Shown here: in pieces, positions 46,566-54,659 of the stretch | Numbering within the stretch: the stretch's first letter is position 1 | Layout of the letters: every line of letters starts with the position of its first letter | Translations under genes and position numbers: made by a program | Origin: DATAYA01 sp963754235 | GTDB lineage: Bacteria; Pseudomonadota; Alphaproteobacteria; Acetobacterales; Acetobacteraceae | DNA length: 64,000 nt | Direction: 5' to 3' | NCBI GenBank assembly: GCA_963754235.1 | Contig: CAVWFK010000009.1 | Coordinates: 11,662 to 75,661 of the forward strand | The notes under the pieces: model-generated | What the model was told of the DNA's origin: nothing | Databases searched by the model: none | The model's input: the letters and a program-made list of their open reading frames with translations, nothing else

Positions 46566-47573
46566 CTACTCCATCTCCGGTGTGATGACGTTCTGCGGCC
46601 GGTCGGTCAGCAGGGCGGCGCGCATGGTTTCGGCCGACTTGCTGCGGATATCGGCATACGCCTCGGGCGAGTAGAAGGCGGCGTGCGGCGTGATCACCAA
46701 TCGCCCCTCGAGCCACGGCTCGCGGGCACGATAGGCGCGCACCAGTTCGGGCGCGGGATCGGCTGGCGGCTCGACCGGCAGCACATCGAGCGCCGCCGCC
46801 GCCAGGTGCCCTTCGCGCAGCAGCGTGCCGAGTGCATCCACATCCACGATCGGCCCGCGTGCGGTGTTCACCAGCACGGCGTGCTTGGGCAGCAGCCGCA
46901 ACTCGGCCAGGCCCAGCATCCCGCGCGTCTGGCGCGTCAGCGGCGCATGGACGGAGAGCACGTCCGCCTCGCGCAGCAGCGCCTCCAGGTTGGGCGCGCG
47001 CAGCAGGCCGAGCGCCAATTCGGTGCCGCTCGGCTTGAACGGGTCGAAGAACATCACCCGGAACCCGAAGGCGCGCGCCCGCAACGCCGTCGCCGTTCCG
47101 ATCCGCCCCAGGCCGAGGATGCCGAATGTCTGCGACGCGGCGCGCCGCACCAGCGGGCCGGGGATCATGGCCCACGCCGCCGGCTCTGTGCGGCGCTGCG
47201 CATCGTGGTGCAGGATCACGCCGCGTCGCAGTGACAGCGCCAGCGCGATCGCGTGGTCGGCGACCTCGGTGGTGCCGTAATCGGGCACGTTGCAGACCAT
47301 CACGCCGCGCTGCGCCGCTTCCGCACGGTCGATCGAATCGTAGCCGACACCCATCCGCACCGCCACGCGCAGCCGGGGGAAGCGGTCGAAATCGCGCGCG
47401 GTGATGTGCGTACGGGTGACGGCGATCCCGTCGGTCTCGGCGCAGATCGCCGGATCGAGCGCCTCCATGCCGGTCGCGTGCGCCATCACCACCCGCACGC
47501 CGCCGCCGTAGATGGCGCGTTCGACACTGTCATCGGGGTAATCCACATCGGGATACAGCACGGTGGTCGGCAT
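46566..47573 (-). CDS. D-2-hydroxyacid dehydrogenase (NAD-dependent, CtBP/SerA-like)
   Basis: 335 residues from ATG 47573. The substrate-binding part shows VRMGVGYDSIDRAEAAQRGV and MVCNVPDYGTTEVADHAIAL. The Rossmann motif is FGILGLGRIGTATALRARAF. The catalytic Arg lies in LVNTARGPIVDVDALG, the Glu in ALDVLPVEPP and the His in LVITPHAAFYSPEAY. The C-terminal DVLPVEPP and CtBP-like wording suggest a subgroup of hydroxyacid/CtBP dehydrogenases with undefined substrate. It is divergent from the thiamine-diphosphate enzyme, with the start codons 123 bases apart, so the two may form a pathway. Confidence 0.93.
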   Translation of the reverse strand: MPTTVLYPDVDYPDDSVERAIYGGGVRVVMAHATGMEALDPAICAETDGIAVTRTHITARDFDRFPRLRVAVRMGVGYDSIDRAEAAQRGVMVCNVPDYGTTEVADHAIALALSLRRGVILHHDAQRRTEPAAWAMIPGPLVRRAASQTFGILGLGRIGTATALRARAFGFRVMFFDPFKPSGTELALGLLRAPNLEALLREADVLSVHAPLTRQTRGMLGLAELRLLPKHAVLVNTARGPIVDVDALGTLLREGHLAAAALDVLPVEPPADPAPELVRAYRAREPWLEGRLVITPHAAFYSPEAYADIRSKSAETMRAALLTDRPQNVITPEME

Positions 47574-47695
47574 CGAAGCTTCCTTGAGGTCTCGACGGCG
47601 CGGATCGTGCGGCGCGCCTCGGGCGGGCGCAACCCGCGTCCGGCGATTGCCAGCCTGGCCGGCGGCGGGCAGTCTGGCGGCCGAAGGAGAGGTCA

Positions 47696-49234
47696 ATGAA
47701 CGGAGCCGAAAGCCTGGTCCACACGCTGCTCGCCGCGGGCGTCGACACGTGCTTCTGCAATCCCGGCACCAGCGAGATGCACTTCGTCGCCGCCCTCGAC
47801 CGCGTTCCCGGGATGCGATGCGTGCTTGGCCTGTTCGAGGGCGTGGTCACCGGGGCGGCCGACGGCTATTGGCGGATGGCCGGCCGCCCGGCGGCGACGC
47901 TGCTGCATTGCGGGCCGGGCCTGGCGAACGGGCTCGCCAATCTGCACAACGCGCGCCGCGGCCGGTCGGGGATCGTCAACATCGTCGGCGACCAGGCGAC
48001 CTATCACCGCCCGCTCGACGCGCCGCTCACCGCGGATACCGAGGGCTGGGCGCGCCCGGTCTCGGGCTGGGTTCGCACCGCGAGCCGGGCGGCGACGGTC
48101 GGTTCCGATGCGGCCATTGCGGTGCAGGCGGCGCGGACGGCACCCGGCCAGATCGCGACCTTGGTGCTGCCGTCGGACACGTGCTGGGACGAGGGCGGCG
48201 AGCCGGCGTCTCCCCTGCCGGTGCCGCCGGCGCCGCGCGCGGCACCGGACGTGGTGCGGAAGGTCGCGTGCCTGCTGCGCGGCGAGGGACGCGCGCTGCT
48301 GGTGCTGGGTGGCGCCGCCTTGCTTGCCGAACCGCTCGCGGACGCGCACCGCATCGCGGCCGCGACCGGCGCGCGACTGATCGCGCAGATGTCCAACGCC
48401 CGCATCGCCCGCGGCGCCGGGCGCTATCCGATTGACCGGATTCCCTATCCGGTGGAGCAGGCTGTGGACGTGCTCGCCGGGGTGGAGCATGTGGTGCTGG
48501 TGGGTGCCGCGCAGCCCACCGCGTTCTTCGCCTATCCCGGCAAGCCCGGCCGGCTGACGCCGCCCGATGCGTCGATCCACGTGCTGGCGCGGCCGGAACA
48601 GGACCTTGCCGATGCCCTGGCGCAACTCGCCGAGGCGCTAGGCGCCCCGCCCGCGGTTCCGCCGGGGCGGGCTGCCCCGCCGGAGCCGGCGCGCGGCGCG
48701 GTATCGCCCGAGGCGGCGGCGCGCTCGCTCGCGGCGCTGCTGCCGGAGCAGGCGGTGGTGGCCGATGAGAGCATCACCTTCGGCCGCTCCTTCTTCTCGG
48801 CGACCCGCGCGGCTGCGCGGCATGACTGGTTGCAGGTGAACGGCGGCGCGATCGGCGGCGGGCTGCCCTTAGCGACCGGGGCGGCGATCGGCGCGCCGGG
48901 GCGGCGGGTGGTGTCGCTGGAGGCGGACGGGTCGGCGATGTACACGCTCCAGGCGTTGTGGACGCAGGCGCGCGAACGGCTGGACGTCACCACCGTGATC
49001 TTCTCGAACCGCAAATACGCGATCCTGCTGCACGAGCTCGCGAATGTCGGCGCCAATCCGGGCCGCACCGCGCTCGACATGCTCGATCTCGGCAACCCCG
49101 ATCTGGATTTCGTGCGGCTGGCGAACGGGATGGGCGTGGAGGCGGCGCGGGCGGAGACGATGGAGCAGTTCAACGACCTGTTCGCGAGTGCCAATGCGCG
49201 GCGCGGGCCGTTCGTGATCGATCTGATCGCCTGA
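47696..49234 (+). CDS. Thiamine-diphosphate enzyme, acetolactate-synthase-like
   Basis: 512 residues with the three-domain ThDP fold. The catalytic Glu is in LGLFEGVVTGAADGYWRMAG; a pyrimidine-binding domain precedes a central NAD/FAD-like domain. The ThDP/Mg motif is GDG-like, EADGSAMYTLQALWT...NRKYAIL, in the C-terminal domain. The sequence (NPGTSEMHFVAALD, LHCGPGLANGLANLHNA) belongs to a widespread subgroup annotated as acetolactate-synthase large-subunit-like but distinct from IlvB/AlsS. No regulatory small subunit is nearby. It may act on a 2-oxo acid related to the divergent hydroxyacid dehydrogenase; not shown. Confidence 0.9.
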   Translation: MNGAESLVHTLLAAGVDTCFCNPGTSEMHFVAALDRVPGMRCVLGLFEGVVTGAADGYWRMAGRPAATLLHCGPGLANGLANLHNARRGRSGIVNIVGDQATYHRPLDAPLTADTEGWARPVSGWVRTASRAATVGSDAAIAVQAARTAPGQIATLVLPSDTCWDEGGEPASPLPVPPAPRAAPDVVRKVACLLRGEGRALLVLGGAALLAEPLADAHRIAAATGARLIAQMSNARIARGAGRYPIDRIPYPVEQAVDVLAGVEHVVLVGAAQPTAFFAYPGKPGRLTPPDASIHVLARPEQDLADALAQLAEALGAPPAVPPGRAAPPEPARGAVSPEAAARSLAALLPEQAVVADESITFGRSFFSATRAAARHDWLQVNGGAIGGGLPLATGAAIGAPGRRVVSLEADGSAMYTLQALWTQARERLDVTTVIFSNRKYAILLHELANVGANPGRTALDMLDLGNPDLDFVRLANGMGVEAARAETMEQFNDLFASANARRGPFVIDLIA

Positions 49235-49239
49235 CGCCC

Positions 49240-49926
49240 ATGTTGCGGCAGGCGATCGCGGCGGTCCGCTTCGCGGTCCTTGAGTTCGGCGGACTGATTG
49301 CGTTCTGGGTGCTCTCGTGGCGCTACGGCACGCGTGCCGCGATCGCGGGGACGCTGGTGTTCCTGGCGTTCGACGTGTCGCGCCGCCTGATCTGGCGGGT
49401 GGGTTTCGACAAGCTTTATCTGTTCTCGAACGGGCTGGTCGTGGTGTTCGGCGCGATCGATCTGGTCTCGAAAAGCCCATTCATGCTGCGCTTTGAAAGT
49501 CCGATCACCAATTTCGGCATCGGCGTGGTGTTCGCCCTCGGCGCCTTCGGCCGCAAGCCGCTGATCCAGGCAATCGCCGAGACCCGCGCACCCGAACCGT
49601 TTCCCGACGATCCGGACGTGCGCCGGTTCTTCCAAATTTTCACGCTGATCTGGGCAGCGTATTTCGTGGTGAAGGCAGGTGTCTATCTCTGGATCGGGCT
49701 GGTGCTGCCGCTGTCGCAGGCGATGGCGGTGCGCACCGTGGTCGGGCTGGTCAGCCTGGGTGCCATGATGCTGGTCTCGACGCAGGGGCGGCTGTTGTGG
49801 CGCGGCCTGCGACGTATCGGCCTGCTGCACTCACCGCTGATGCAGGCGGAGGAACCCAACTCCCTCTCCGCCCCTGGCGGCGGAGAGGGCCGGGGTGAGG
49901 TGGGGACTCTCCAACGCGCGACGTGA
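49240..49926 (+). CDS. YciB/septation-protein-A-like membrane protein, C-terminus extended by a REP element
   Basis: 228 residues from ATG 49240, five bases after the ThDP-enzyme stop. Five to six hydrophobic segments (FGGLIAFWVLSWRYGTRAA, SNGLVVVFGAIDLV, FQIFTLIWAAYFVVKAGVYL, TVVGLVSLGAMMLVS) and the arrangement resemble the YciB/IspZ family of inner-membrane proteins. The assignment is by style only. After about residue 207 the frame enters the REP-like hairpin at 49862, which encodes NSLSAPGGGEGRGEVGTLQ; this tail is not native-looking. Probably co-transcribed with the preceding gene. Confidence 0.7.
   Translation: MLRQAIAAVRFAVLEFGGLIAFWVLSWRYGTRAAIAGTLVFLAFDVSRRLIWRVGFDKLYLFSNGLVVVFGAIDLVSKSPFMLRFESPITNFGIGVVFALGAFGRKPLIQAIAETRAPEPFPDDPDVRRFFQIFTLIWAAYFVVKAGVYLWIGLVLPLSQAMAVRTVVGLVSLGAMMLVSTQGRLLWRGLRRIGLLHSPLMQAEEPNSLSAPGGGEGRGEVGTLQRAT
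49862..49904 (+). repeat. REP-like hairpin (family C), copy 6, left member of pair 3
   Basis: Stem 49862-49889 (CCCTCTCCGCCCC...GGCGGAGAGGG), then tail CCGGGGTGAGGTGGG. It encodes the end of the membrane-protein gene. Confidence 0.8.
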
Positions 49927-49936
49927 TCGTCGCTGG

Positions 49937-49980
49937 CCCCCACCTCACCCAACCCTCTCCGCCCCCAAGGGCGGAGAGGG
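49937..49980 (-). repeat. REP-like hairpin (family C), copy 7, right member of pair 3
   Basis: Inverse orientation: tail CCCCCACCTCACCCAA, then stem 49953-49980, between the convergent membrane-protein and tsf genes. It may act as a terminator. Confidence 0.8.
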
Positions 49981-49999
49981 CTATTTGAGCGCTCCGGAC

Positions 50000-50911
50000 C
50001 TAAGTTGGTCCGGCCGCCGCCGCGACCTCGGCGGCGAAATCGCCACCCGGCCCGCGGTCGATCCCCTCGCCGAGCGCGAACCGCGCGAAGCCGAGCAGCT
50101 TCGCCCCCGCCTTCTCGATCACGGCGCGCACGCGGCTCTCGCCGTCATGCACCCAGACCTGCTCCAGCAGCACCACTTCCTCGTAGTATTTGCGAATCCG
50201 GCCATCGACCATCTTCGCGATCACCGCGTCCGGCTTGCCCGAGGCACGGGCCTGTTCGCGCAGCACGGCGCGCTCGCGCTCAAGCGCCGCCGGATCGACG
50301 GCGTCGATGTCGAGCGCCTCCGGCCGGCTCGCCGCGACGTGCATTCCCACCTGCCGCCCCAGCGTCTCCAGCGTCTCGAACTCGCCCGCGCCCGCGATCG
50401 CGACCAGCACGCCGATCCTGCCCAGCCCCGGCCGCAGCGCGCCGTGCACGTAAGTCGCGACCACGCCGCCCGGCGCCTCCAGCACGCGGGCGCGGCGCAG
50501 CGTCATGTTCTCGCCGATCGTGGCGACGAGCTGCGTCAGCTCATCGGCGACACTGCCCCCACCAGGAAGCCGCGCCGCCCGGATCGCGTCAAGGTCCTCG
50601 CCCACTGCCAAGGCCTGCTTCGCTACGTTCTCGACAAACGCCTGAAAAGTCTCATTGCGGGCGACGAAATCGGTCTCGGCATTGACCTCGACCATCGCCG
50701 CGCGGCCCGACGCGGAGGCGATGCCGATCAGGCCCTCGGCGGCGACGCGGCCGGACTTCTTCGCCGCGGCCGACAGCCCCTTCTTGCGCAGCCAGTCAAC
50801 GGCCCCCTCCAGGTCGCCCCCGGTCTCGGTCAGCGCCCGCTTGCAGTCCATCATCCCGGCTCCGGTCTGCTCGCGCAGTTGCTTGACCAGGGCCGCCGTG
50901 ATCTCCGCCAT
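50000..50911 (-). CDS. tsf: Translation elongation factor Ts
   Basis: 303 residues. The N-terminal UBA-like domain reads ITAALVKQLREQTGAGMMDC followed by KRALTETGGDLEGAVDWLRK. The EF-Tu contact motif is VEVNAETDFVARNETF. The C-terminal dimerisation domain ends LGFARFALGEGI. It promotes GDP release from EF-Tu. It is the second gene of the rpsB-tsf operon, 35 bases after rpsB, with a ribosome-binding site (GGGAGAGGGG) before the start. Confidence 0.98.
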   Translation of the reverse strand: MAEITAALVKQLREQTGAGMMDCKRALTETGGDLEGAVDWLRKKGLSAAAKKSGRVAAEGLIGIASASGRAAMVEVNAETDFVARNETFQAFVENVAKQALAVGEDLDAIRAARLPGGGSVADELTQLVATIGENMTLRRARVLEAPGGVVATYVHGALRPGLGRIGVLVAIAGAGEFETLETLGRQVGMHVAASRPEALDIDAVDPAALERERAVLREQARASGKPDAVIAKMVDGRIRKYYEEVVLLEQVWVHDGESRVRAVIEKAGAKLLGFARFALGEGIDRGPGGDFAAEVAAAAGPT

Positions 50912-50946
50912 CGCCCCTCTCCCTCCGCTCGATCCCTTCTCTCTCC

Positions 50947-51750
50947 TCAGGCGTCTGCGCCGGCCGGCTCGGTCGCCGTCTCGGGCGCGGTCTGGGCCGG
51001 CCGCGGCAGCCGCTCGGGCGGCAATTCCGGCGCCTCGCCGATATCGCGTCCTGAGGCGGCCATCTCGGCCGAGATGCCGTCCAGCACCGCGCCGGCAACC
51101 AGGTCGCAGTAGAGGGTGATCGCGCGGATCGCGTCGTCGTTGCCGGGAATCGGGTAGGTCACGCCCTGGGGATCGGAATTGCTGTCGAGCACCGCCACCA
51201 CCGGCACGCCGAGCTTGGTGGCCTCCTCGACCGCAAGCTTCTCTTTGTTGATGTCGATGACGAACAGGATGTCGGGCAGGCCGCCCATCTCTTTGATGCC
51301 GCCCAGCGCACGCTCGAGCTTGTCGTGGTCGCGCGTGAGTTCCAGCACCTCCTTTTTGGTCAGGCCGTGGGTGTCGCCGGCCAGCGTGTCCTCGATCTGG
51401 CGCAGCCGCTTGATGCTGCCGGTGATCGTCTTCCAGTTGGTGAGCATGCCGCCGAGCCAGCGATGGTTGACGTAGTATTGGCCGCAGCGTTTGGCACTCT
51501 CGGCGACGTAGTCGGCCGCTGCCCGCTTGGTGCCGACGAACAGCACGCGCCCGCCCCCGGCCACGACGTCGCGCACGGCGCGCAGCGCGCGATCGAGCAT
51601 GGGCACGGTTTGCTGCAAATCAATGATGTGGACCTGGTTGCGCACGCCGAACAGGTACGGCGCCATGCGCGGGTTCCAGCGCCGCGTGTGGTGGCCGAAA
51701 TGGACGCCGGCTTCGAGGAGCTGACGCAGGGTGAACTCGGGCATCGCCAT
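50947..51750 (-). CDS. rpsB: 30S ribosomal protein S2
   Basis: 267 residues beginning MAMPEFTLRQLLEAGVHFGH. S2 hallmarks: HHTRRWNPRMAPYLFGVRN, DLQQTVPMLDRALRAV, YYVNHRWLGGMLTNWKTI, PDILFVIDINKEKLAVEEA and YPIPGNDDAIRAITLYCDLV. The C-terminal tail of about 35 residues is Pro/Ala/Glu-rich, as in other alphaproteobacterial S2 proteins. Heads the rpsB-tsf operon. Confidence 0.98.
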   Translation of the reverse strand: MAMPEFTLRQLLEAGVHFGHHTRRWNPRMAPYLFGVRNQVHIIDLQQTVPMLDRALRAVRDVVAGGGRVLFVGTKRAAADYVAESAKRCGQYYVNHRWLGGMLTNWKTITGSIKRLRQIEDTLAGDTHGLTKKEVLELTRDHDKLERALGGIKEMGGLPDILFVIDINKEKLAVEEATKLGVPVVAVLDSNSDPQGVTYPIPGNDDAIRAITLYCDLVAGAVLDGISAEMAASGRDIGEAPELPPERLPRPAQTAPETATEPAGADA

Positions 51751-51990
51751 CGGGGGATTCTCTCCGTGTGTCCGGTTGGGCCTCCGCGGGGCTGCGGCCG
51801 TCGGCCACCGGACCCGGTTACCGGGAGAGGCGCCCCGCGTGTGAATTACCGGCGGCATCGCCAGCGGGCGGCATATGGCGCAGCGCGCGGCCCAAGGCAA
51901 GCCGAGGTCCGGATCGCTCGCGCTCAGGTTGTGAGGCGCCCCGCCATGCGGTATGATCCGGCCCGGCAACGAGAGAGCGGAGGGATGACG
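51751..51990 (-). promoter_or_regulatory. Divergent upstream region of rpsB and the DUF805 gene
   Basis: 240 bases without a gene. It contains the near-perfect dyad CCCGGT-T-ACCGGG (51813-51825), which in RNA of the minus strand could form a hairpin in the rpsB leader. No clear -35/-10 pair or known leader motif was identified. Confidence 0.25.
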
Positions 51991-52404
51991 ATGCCGCCTG
52001 AGGTTATCGGCCGGCGCAGTTTCAGTGGCGCGATCGCGATCTGCCTGCGGCGCTACGCGCGCTTCGCGGGCCGCGCGCCGCGGTCGGAATACTGGTGGTT
52101 CGCCCTGTTCATGATCCTGGCCTCGATCGTGGCCGACATCCTCGACAGCGTGGTCTTCGGCGGCCGGCCGGGGCCATTCTCCGACCTGACTTGGCTCGTG
52201 CTGCTGCTGCCGTCGATCGCGGTGCAGGTGCGGCGGCTGCACGACATCGATCGCACCGGCTGGTGGTGGTGGATCGTCCTGGTGCCGCTGCTCGGCTGGA
52301 TTCTGCTGCTGGTGTGGGATTGCACCCCCGGCACCGAGGGTCCGAACCGCTACGGCGAGGACCCGCTCGGCCCCGCTCTCGCCGCGGGCTACGTCGTGCC
52401 CTGA
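51991..52404 (+). CDS. DUF805 membrane protein
   Basis: 137 residues from ATG 51991, chosen over ATG 51985 because GGAGGG ends six bases before it. Typical DUF805 words: RRYARFAGRAPRSEYWWFAL, PSIAVQVRRLHDIDRTGWWW and a C-terminal DCTPGTEGPNRYGEDPLG. Three to four hydrophobic helices; inner membrane. No function is known for the family. It is divergent from rpsB. Confidence 0.93.
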   Translation: MPPEVIGRRSFSGAIAICLRRYARFAGRAPRSEYWWFALFMILASIVADILDSVVFGGRPGPFSDLTWLVLLLPSIAVQVRRLHDIDRTGWWWWIVLVPLLGWILLLVWDCTPGTEGPNRYGEDPLGPALAAGYVVP

Positions 52405-52408
52405 TCGT

Positions 52409-52909
52409 TCATCCCGTGCGCCATAGCCGGAGCAGACTTCCCTCGGCTCCGTCCACCGGGTCGCGGTCGGGCAGCGGAACGCGAGCGATGTTGCGTCGTA
52501 CTTCCTCCGCCTCCTCGGGCGCGCCGCGGCGCAAATCCCACTCCGCGCCGCCCGGATAGGCGCCGACCACCAGCAAATCCGGGCTCGCCGACAGCCGGCA
52601 GTGCCCCACCCCGGCAGGGATTGCCACGACGTCGCCGGCCGCCACCTCCAGCGCCGGACCGGATGGGCCGCCGAACAGCACCCGCGCGTGGCCGCAAGCG
52701 ATGCCCAGCACCTCGTGGGCGATGCTGTGGAAGTGGTGGAACGGGTAGATGCCGTCGCGCCAGGCACCGCTCCAGCCATTGGCGGCGAAGCGCTGCTCCA
52801 TCGTCGCCGGATCGGCCGGCAAGGCCGCGCGCCAGTGCAGCAACGGCAGGCGCGAATTGGGAATCGGACCACTCTCGGCGAAACGGTGCGGTTCGGGTTG
52901 CGCGCTCAT
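52409..52909 (-). CDS. Cupin-domain protein (YjlB-like)
   Basis: 166 residues from ATG 52909. A single cupin: FHHFHSIAHEVLGIACGHAR carries the first motif with His and Glu metal ligands, and DVVAIPAGVGHCRLSASPDL the second with its His. The wording PHRFAESGPIPNSRLPLLHW is typical of YjlB-like cytosolic cupins of unknown activity. The 3' end lies four bases from the DUF805 stop on the opposite strand. It is divergent from the transferase gene at 53000. Confidence 0.9.
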   Translation of the reverse strand: MSAQPEPHRFAESGPIPNSRLPLLHWRAALPADPATMEQRFAANGWSGAWRDGIYPFHHFHSIAHEVLGIACGHARVLFGGPSGPALEVAAGDVVAIPAGVGHCRLSASPDLLVVGAYPGGAEWDLRRGAPEEAEEVRRNIARVPLPDRDPVDGAEGSLLRLWRTG

Positions 52910-52999
52910 CTTGCCGCCTACGCGCGGCGCCCTGCCCGGTTGCCGCTCCCGACCGGCCATGCTCTTTGCCGCGGCGCGGGTCGTGGGGAAGAGCTCGGC

Positions 53000-54052
53000 G
53001 TGACACTTGCGGCGTTCCTGCGCCACCTCGCTTTTGCGGCCGTGCTGGCCGGGCTCTCCGCCAGCACTGTCCACATGATGATCGGGATCGGCATTCTCGA
53101 CCGGCCCGACCCCCGCAAGGCCCATTCGGTGCCGACCCCCAAATGCGGCGGCGTGGGCGTGGTGGTTGCGTTCCTGGCGGGCATGTTCGTGCTTTACCAC
53201 TACGCCGAGTTCGCGCGGCTGGGCGACCCGTATTTCCGCGGCGTGATCCTGGCTTCGGCGGGGATCGCGGTGGTGGCGTTCCTCGACGACCTGCGCGACT
53301 GGCCGTTCTCGGTCAAGCTCATCGCCCAGATCTTGGCGGCGTTCCTGGCGATCGGCAGCGGCCTCTTTGTCCGGGTCTATCGGCTGCCCTATCTCGGCCC
53401 GGTCGATGTCGGCTGGCTCGGCGTGCCGGCGACGCTCGCTTGGATCCTGTTCGCAACCAACGCGATGAACTTCATCGACGGCATGAACGGCCTGGCCGCC
53501 GGCGTCGGCCTGGTTGCCTGCGCGTTCCTCGCCTTCCTCGCCGAGCAGGCGGGCGGCTGGTTCGTGTATGCGGCGGCCCTGCTGCTGGGCGCCGGGCTGG
53601 TCGGGTTCCTGCCATTCAACTACCCGCGCGCGCGCATTTTCATGGGCGACGTGGGCAGCCAGTTCGTGGGCTTCGTGCTCGCGGTGCTCGGGGTCGCAGC
53701 CAGCCGCTTCGAGGGCGTGCCGATCTCGTTCCTGCTTGTGCCCCTTCTGCTGTCGCCGGTGCTGTTCGACGTCGCTTTCACCCTGCTGCGGCGCGCGCTC
53801 GCGGGTGAGCGCCTGACTGCGCCCCATCGCGGCCACCTCTATCAGGTCGCCGCCCGGGCCGGGATGCGCCCGGCGCTGGTGGCAGGCCTCTACTGGGCGA
53901 TGACCGCCTGGGGCGGCGTCGTCTGTCTGCTATTCGTGGCGGCGCCGTCCTCGCTCAAGCCCATCGCGGCTCTGCTGCCGCTGCCGGTGCTCGGGTTATG
54001 GGCGCTCTTCGTCGCTCTGCGCGCCCGCCGCGCCGGGCTCGCCCCCTGGTGA
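53000..54052 (+). CDS. MraY/WecA-family polyprenyl-phosphate sugar-1-phosphate transferase
   Basis: 350 residues from GTG 53000 (GGGGAAGAG upstream), with about ten membrane helices. Family motifs: HSVPTPKCGGVGVVVAFLAG (substrate loop), VVAFLDDLRDWPFSVKL (Mg-binding DD), NAMNFIDGMNGLAAGVGLVA (NxxNxxDG), RIFMGDVGSQFVGF and the cytoplasmic loop APHRGHLYQVAARAGM with the HxxH-like motif. It transfers a sugar phosphate to undecaprenyl phosphate to begin O-antigen, enterobacterial-common-antigen-like or other glycan synthesis. WecA/TagO-type is likelier than MraY, because mur genes are absent. Confidence 0.93.
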   Translation: MTLAAFLRHLAFAAVLAGLSASTVHMMIGIGILDRPDPRKAHSVPTPKCGGVGVVVAFLAGMFVLYHYAEFARLGDPYFRGVILASAGIAVVAFLDDLRDWPFSVKLIAQILAAFLAIGSGLFVRVYRLPYLGPVDVGWLGVPATLAWILFATNAMNFIDGMNGLAAGVGLVACAFLAFLAEQAGGWFVYAAALLLGAGLVGFLPFNYPRARIFMGDVGSQFVGFVLAVLGVAASRFEGVPISFLLVPLLLSPVLFDVAFTLLRRALAGERLTAPHRGHLYQVAARAGMRPALVAGLYWAMTAWGGVVCLLFVAAPSSLKPIAALLPLPVLGLWALFVALRARRAGLAPW

Positions 54053-54106
54053 GGGCGAACCCGCTGGTGAGGCAAAGCTTGGCCCGCGGAGCCGGGTGCT
54101 GCTTTG

Positions 54107-54505
54107 TCAGGCGTTCGCGGCCTTGCGCGCGCCGGCCTCGCTGCCGCCTTGCGCGCGCTTGGGCGTGGCGGTTGCCGCGTCGGACATAATGGTGCGCAGA
54201 TCGCGCAGGAATGCCGCACCCTTCAGGGTGCGCTGCACGAGCACGCTGCGACGGTCCATCGGGTCGATCTTGCGGCGCGCGAGGTCGAGCTCTCCGAGGC
54301 GGTCGAGGGCCCGCGTGATCGCCGGCTTGGAGACGTTGAGGTCGGCCGCCAGCCCGCGCACGGTGTGCGCGCCTTCCTGGAGGTAGCAGGTGAGGAACAC
54401 GCCAAGCTGGCGTGCCGACAGGTCCGGGCCGTCCCGCCGCACGAGGGCGACGATCGTGTCGCGCATGATGCCGACCAGTTGATCGGCCGATTGTGGTGCT
54501 GCCAT
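54107..54505 (-). CDS. MarR-family transcriptional regulator
   Basis: 132 residues. Winged helix-turn-helix with TVRGLAADLNVSKPAITRAL (recognition helix) followed by DRLGELDLARRKIDPMDRRS (the DxRS wing). The N-terminal helix QSADQLVGIMRDTIVALVRR is short, and the dimerisation C-terminus is Lys/Ala/Glu-rich. The target and ligand are unknown. It lies between the transferase gene (convergent) and the aminopeptidase gene (tandem, 155 bases upstream), and may regulate a neighbour. The gap 54506-54659 holds no gene. Confidence 0.9.
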   Translation of the reverse strand: MAAPQSADQLVGIMRDTIVALVRRDGPDLSARQLGVFLTCYLQEGAHTVRGLAADLNVSKPAITRALDRLGELDLARRKIDPMDRRSVLVQRTLKGAAFLRDLRTIMSDAATATPKRAQGGSEAGARKAANA

Positions 54506-54659
54506 AGTCCAAATCCTCTCTGTCCGCGGTGGTTTTTTTGACCCGGTCGCTTCGGCCCGGCGGCGAATCGGCCTAGGGCTAGGGGCTGCTTCCGAAGTAG
54601 TGTCATATCAGAGCGGCAACAGGGCTTGAATAGTTGCAAAAGCGACATCTTCATCGCGA

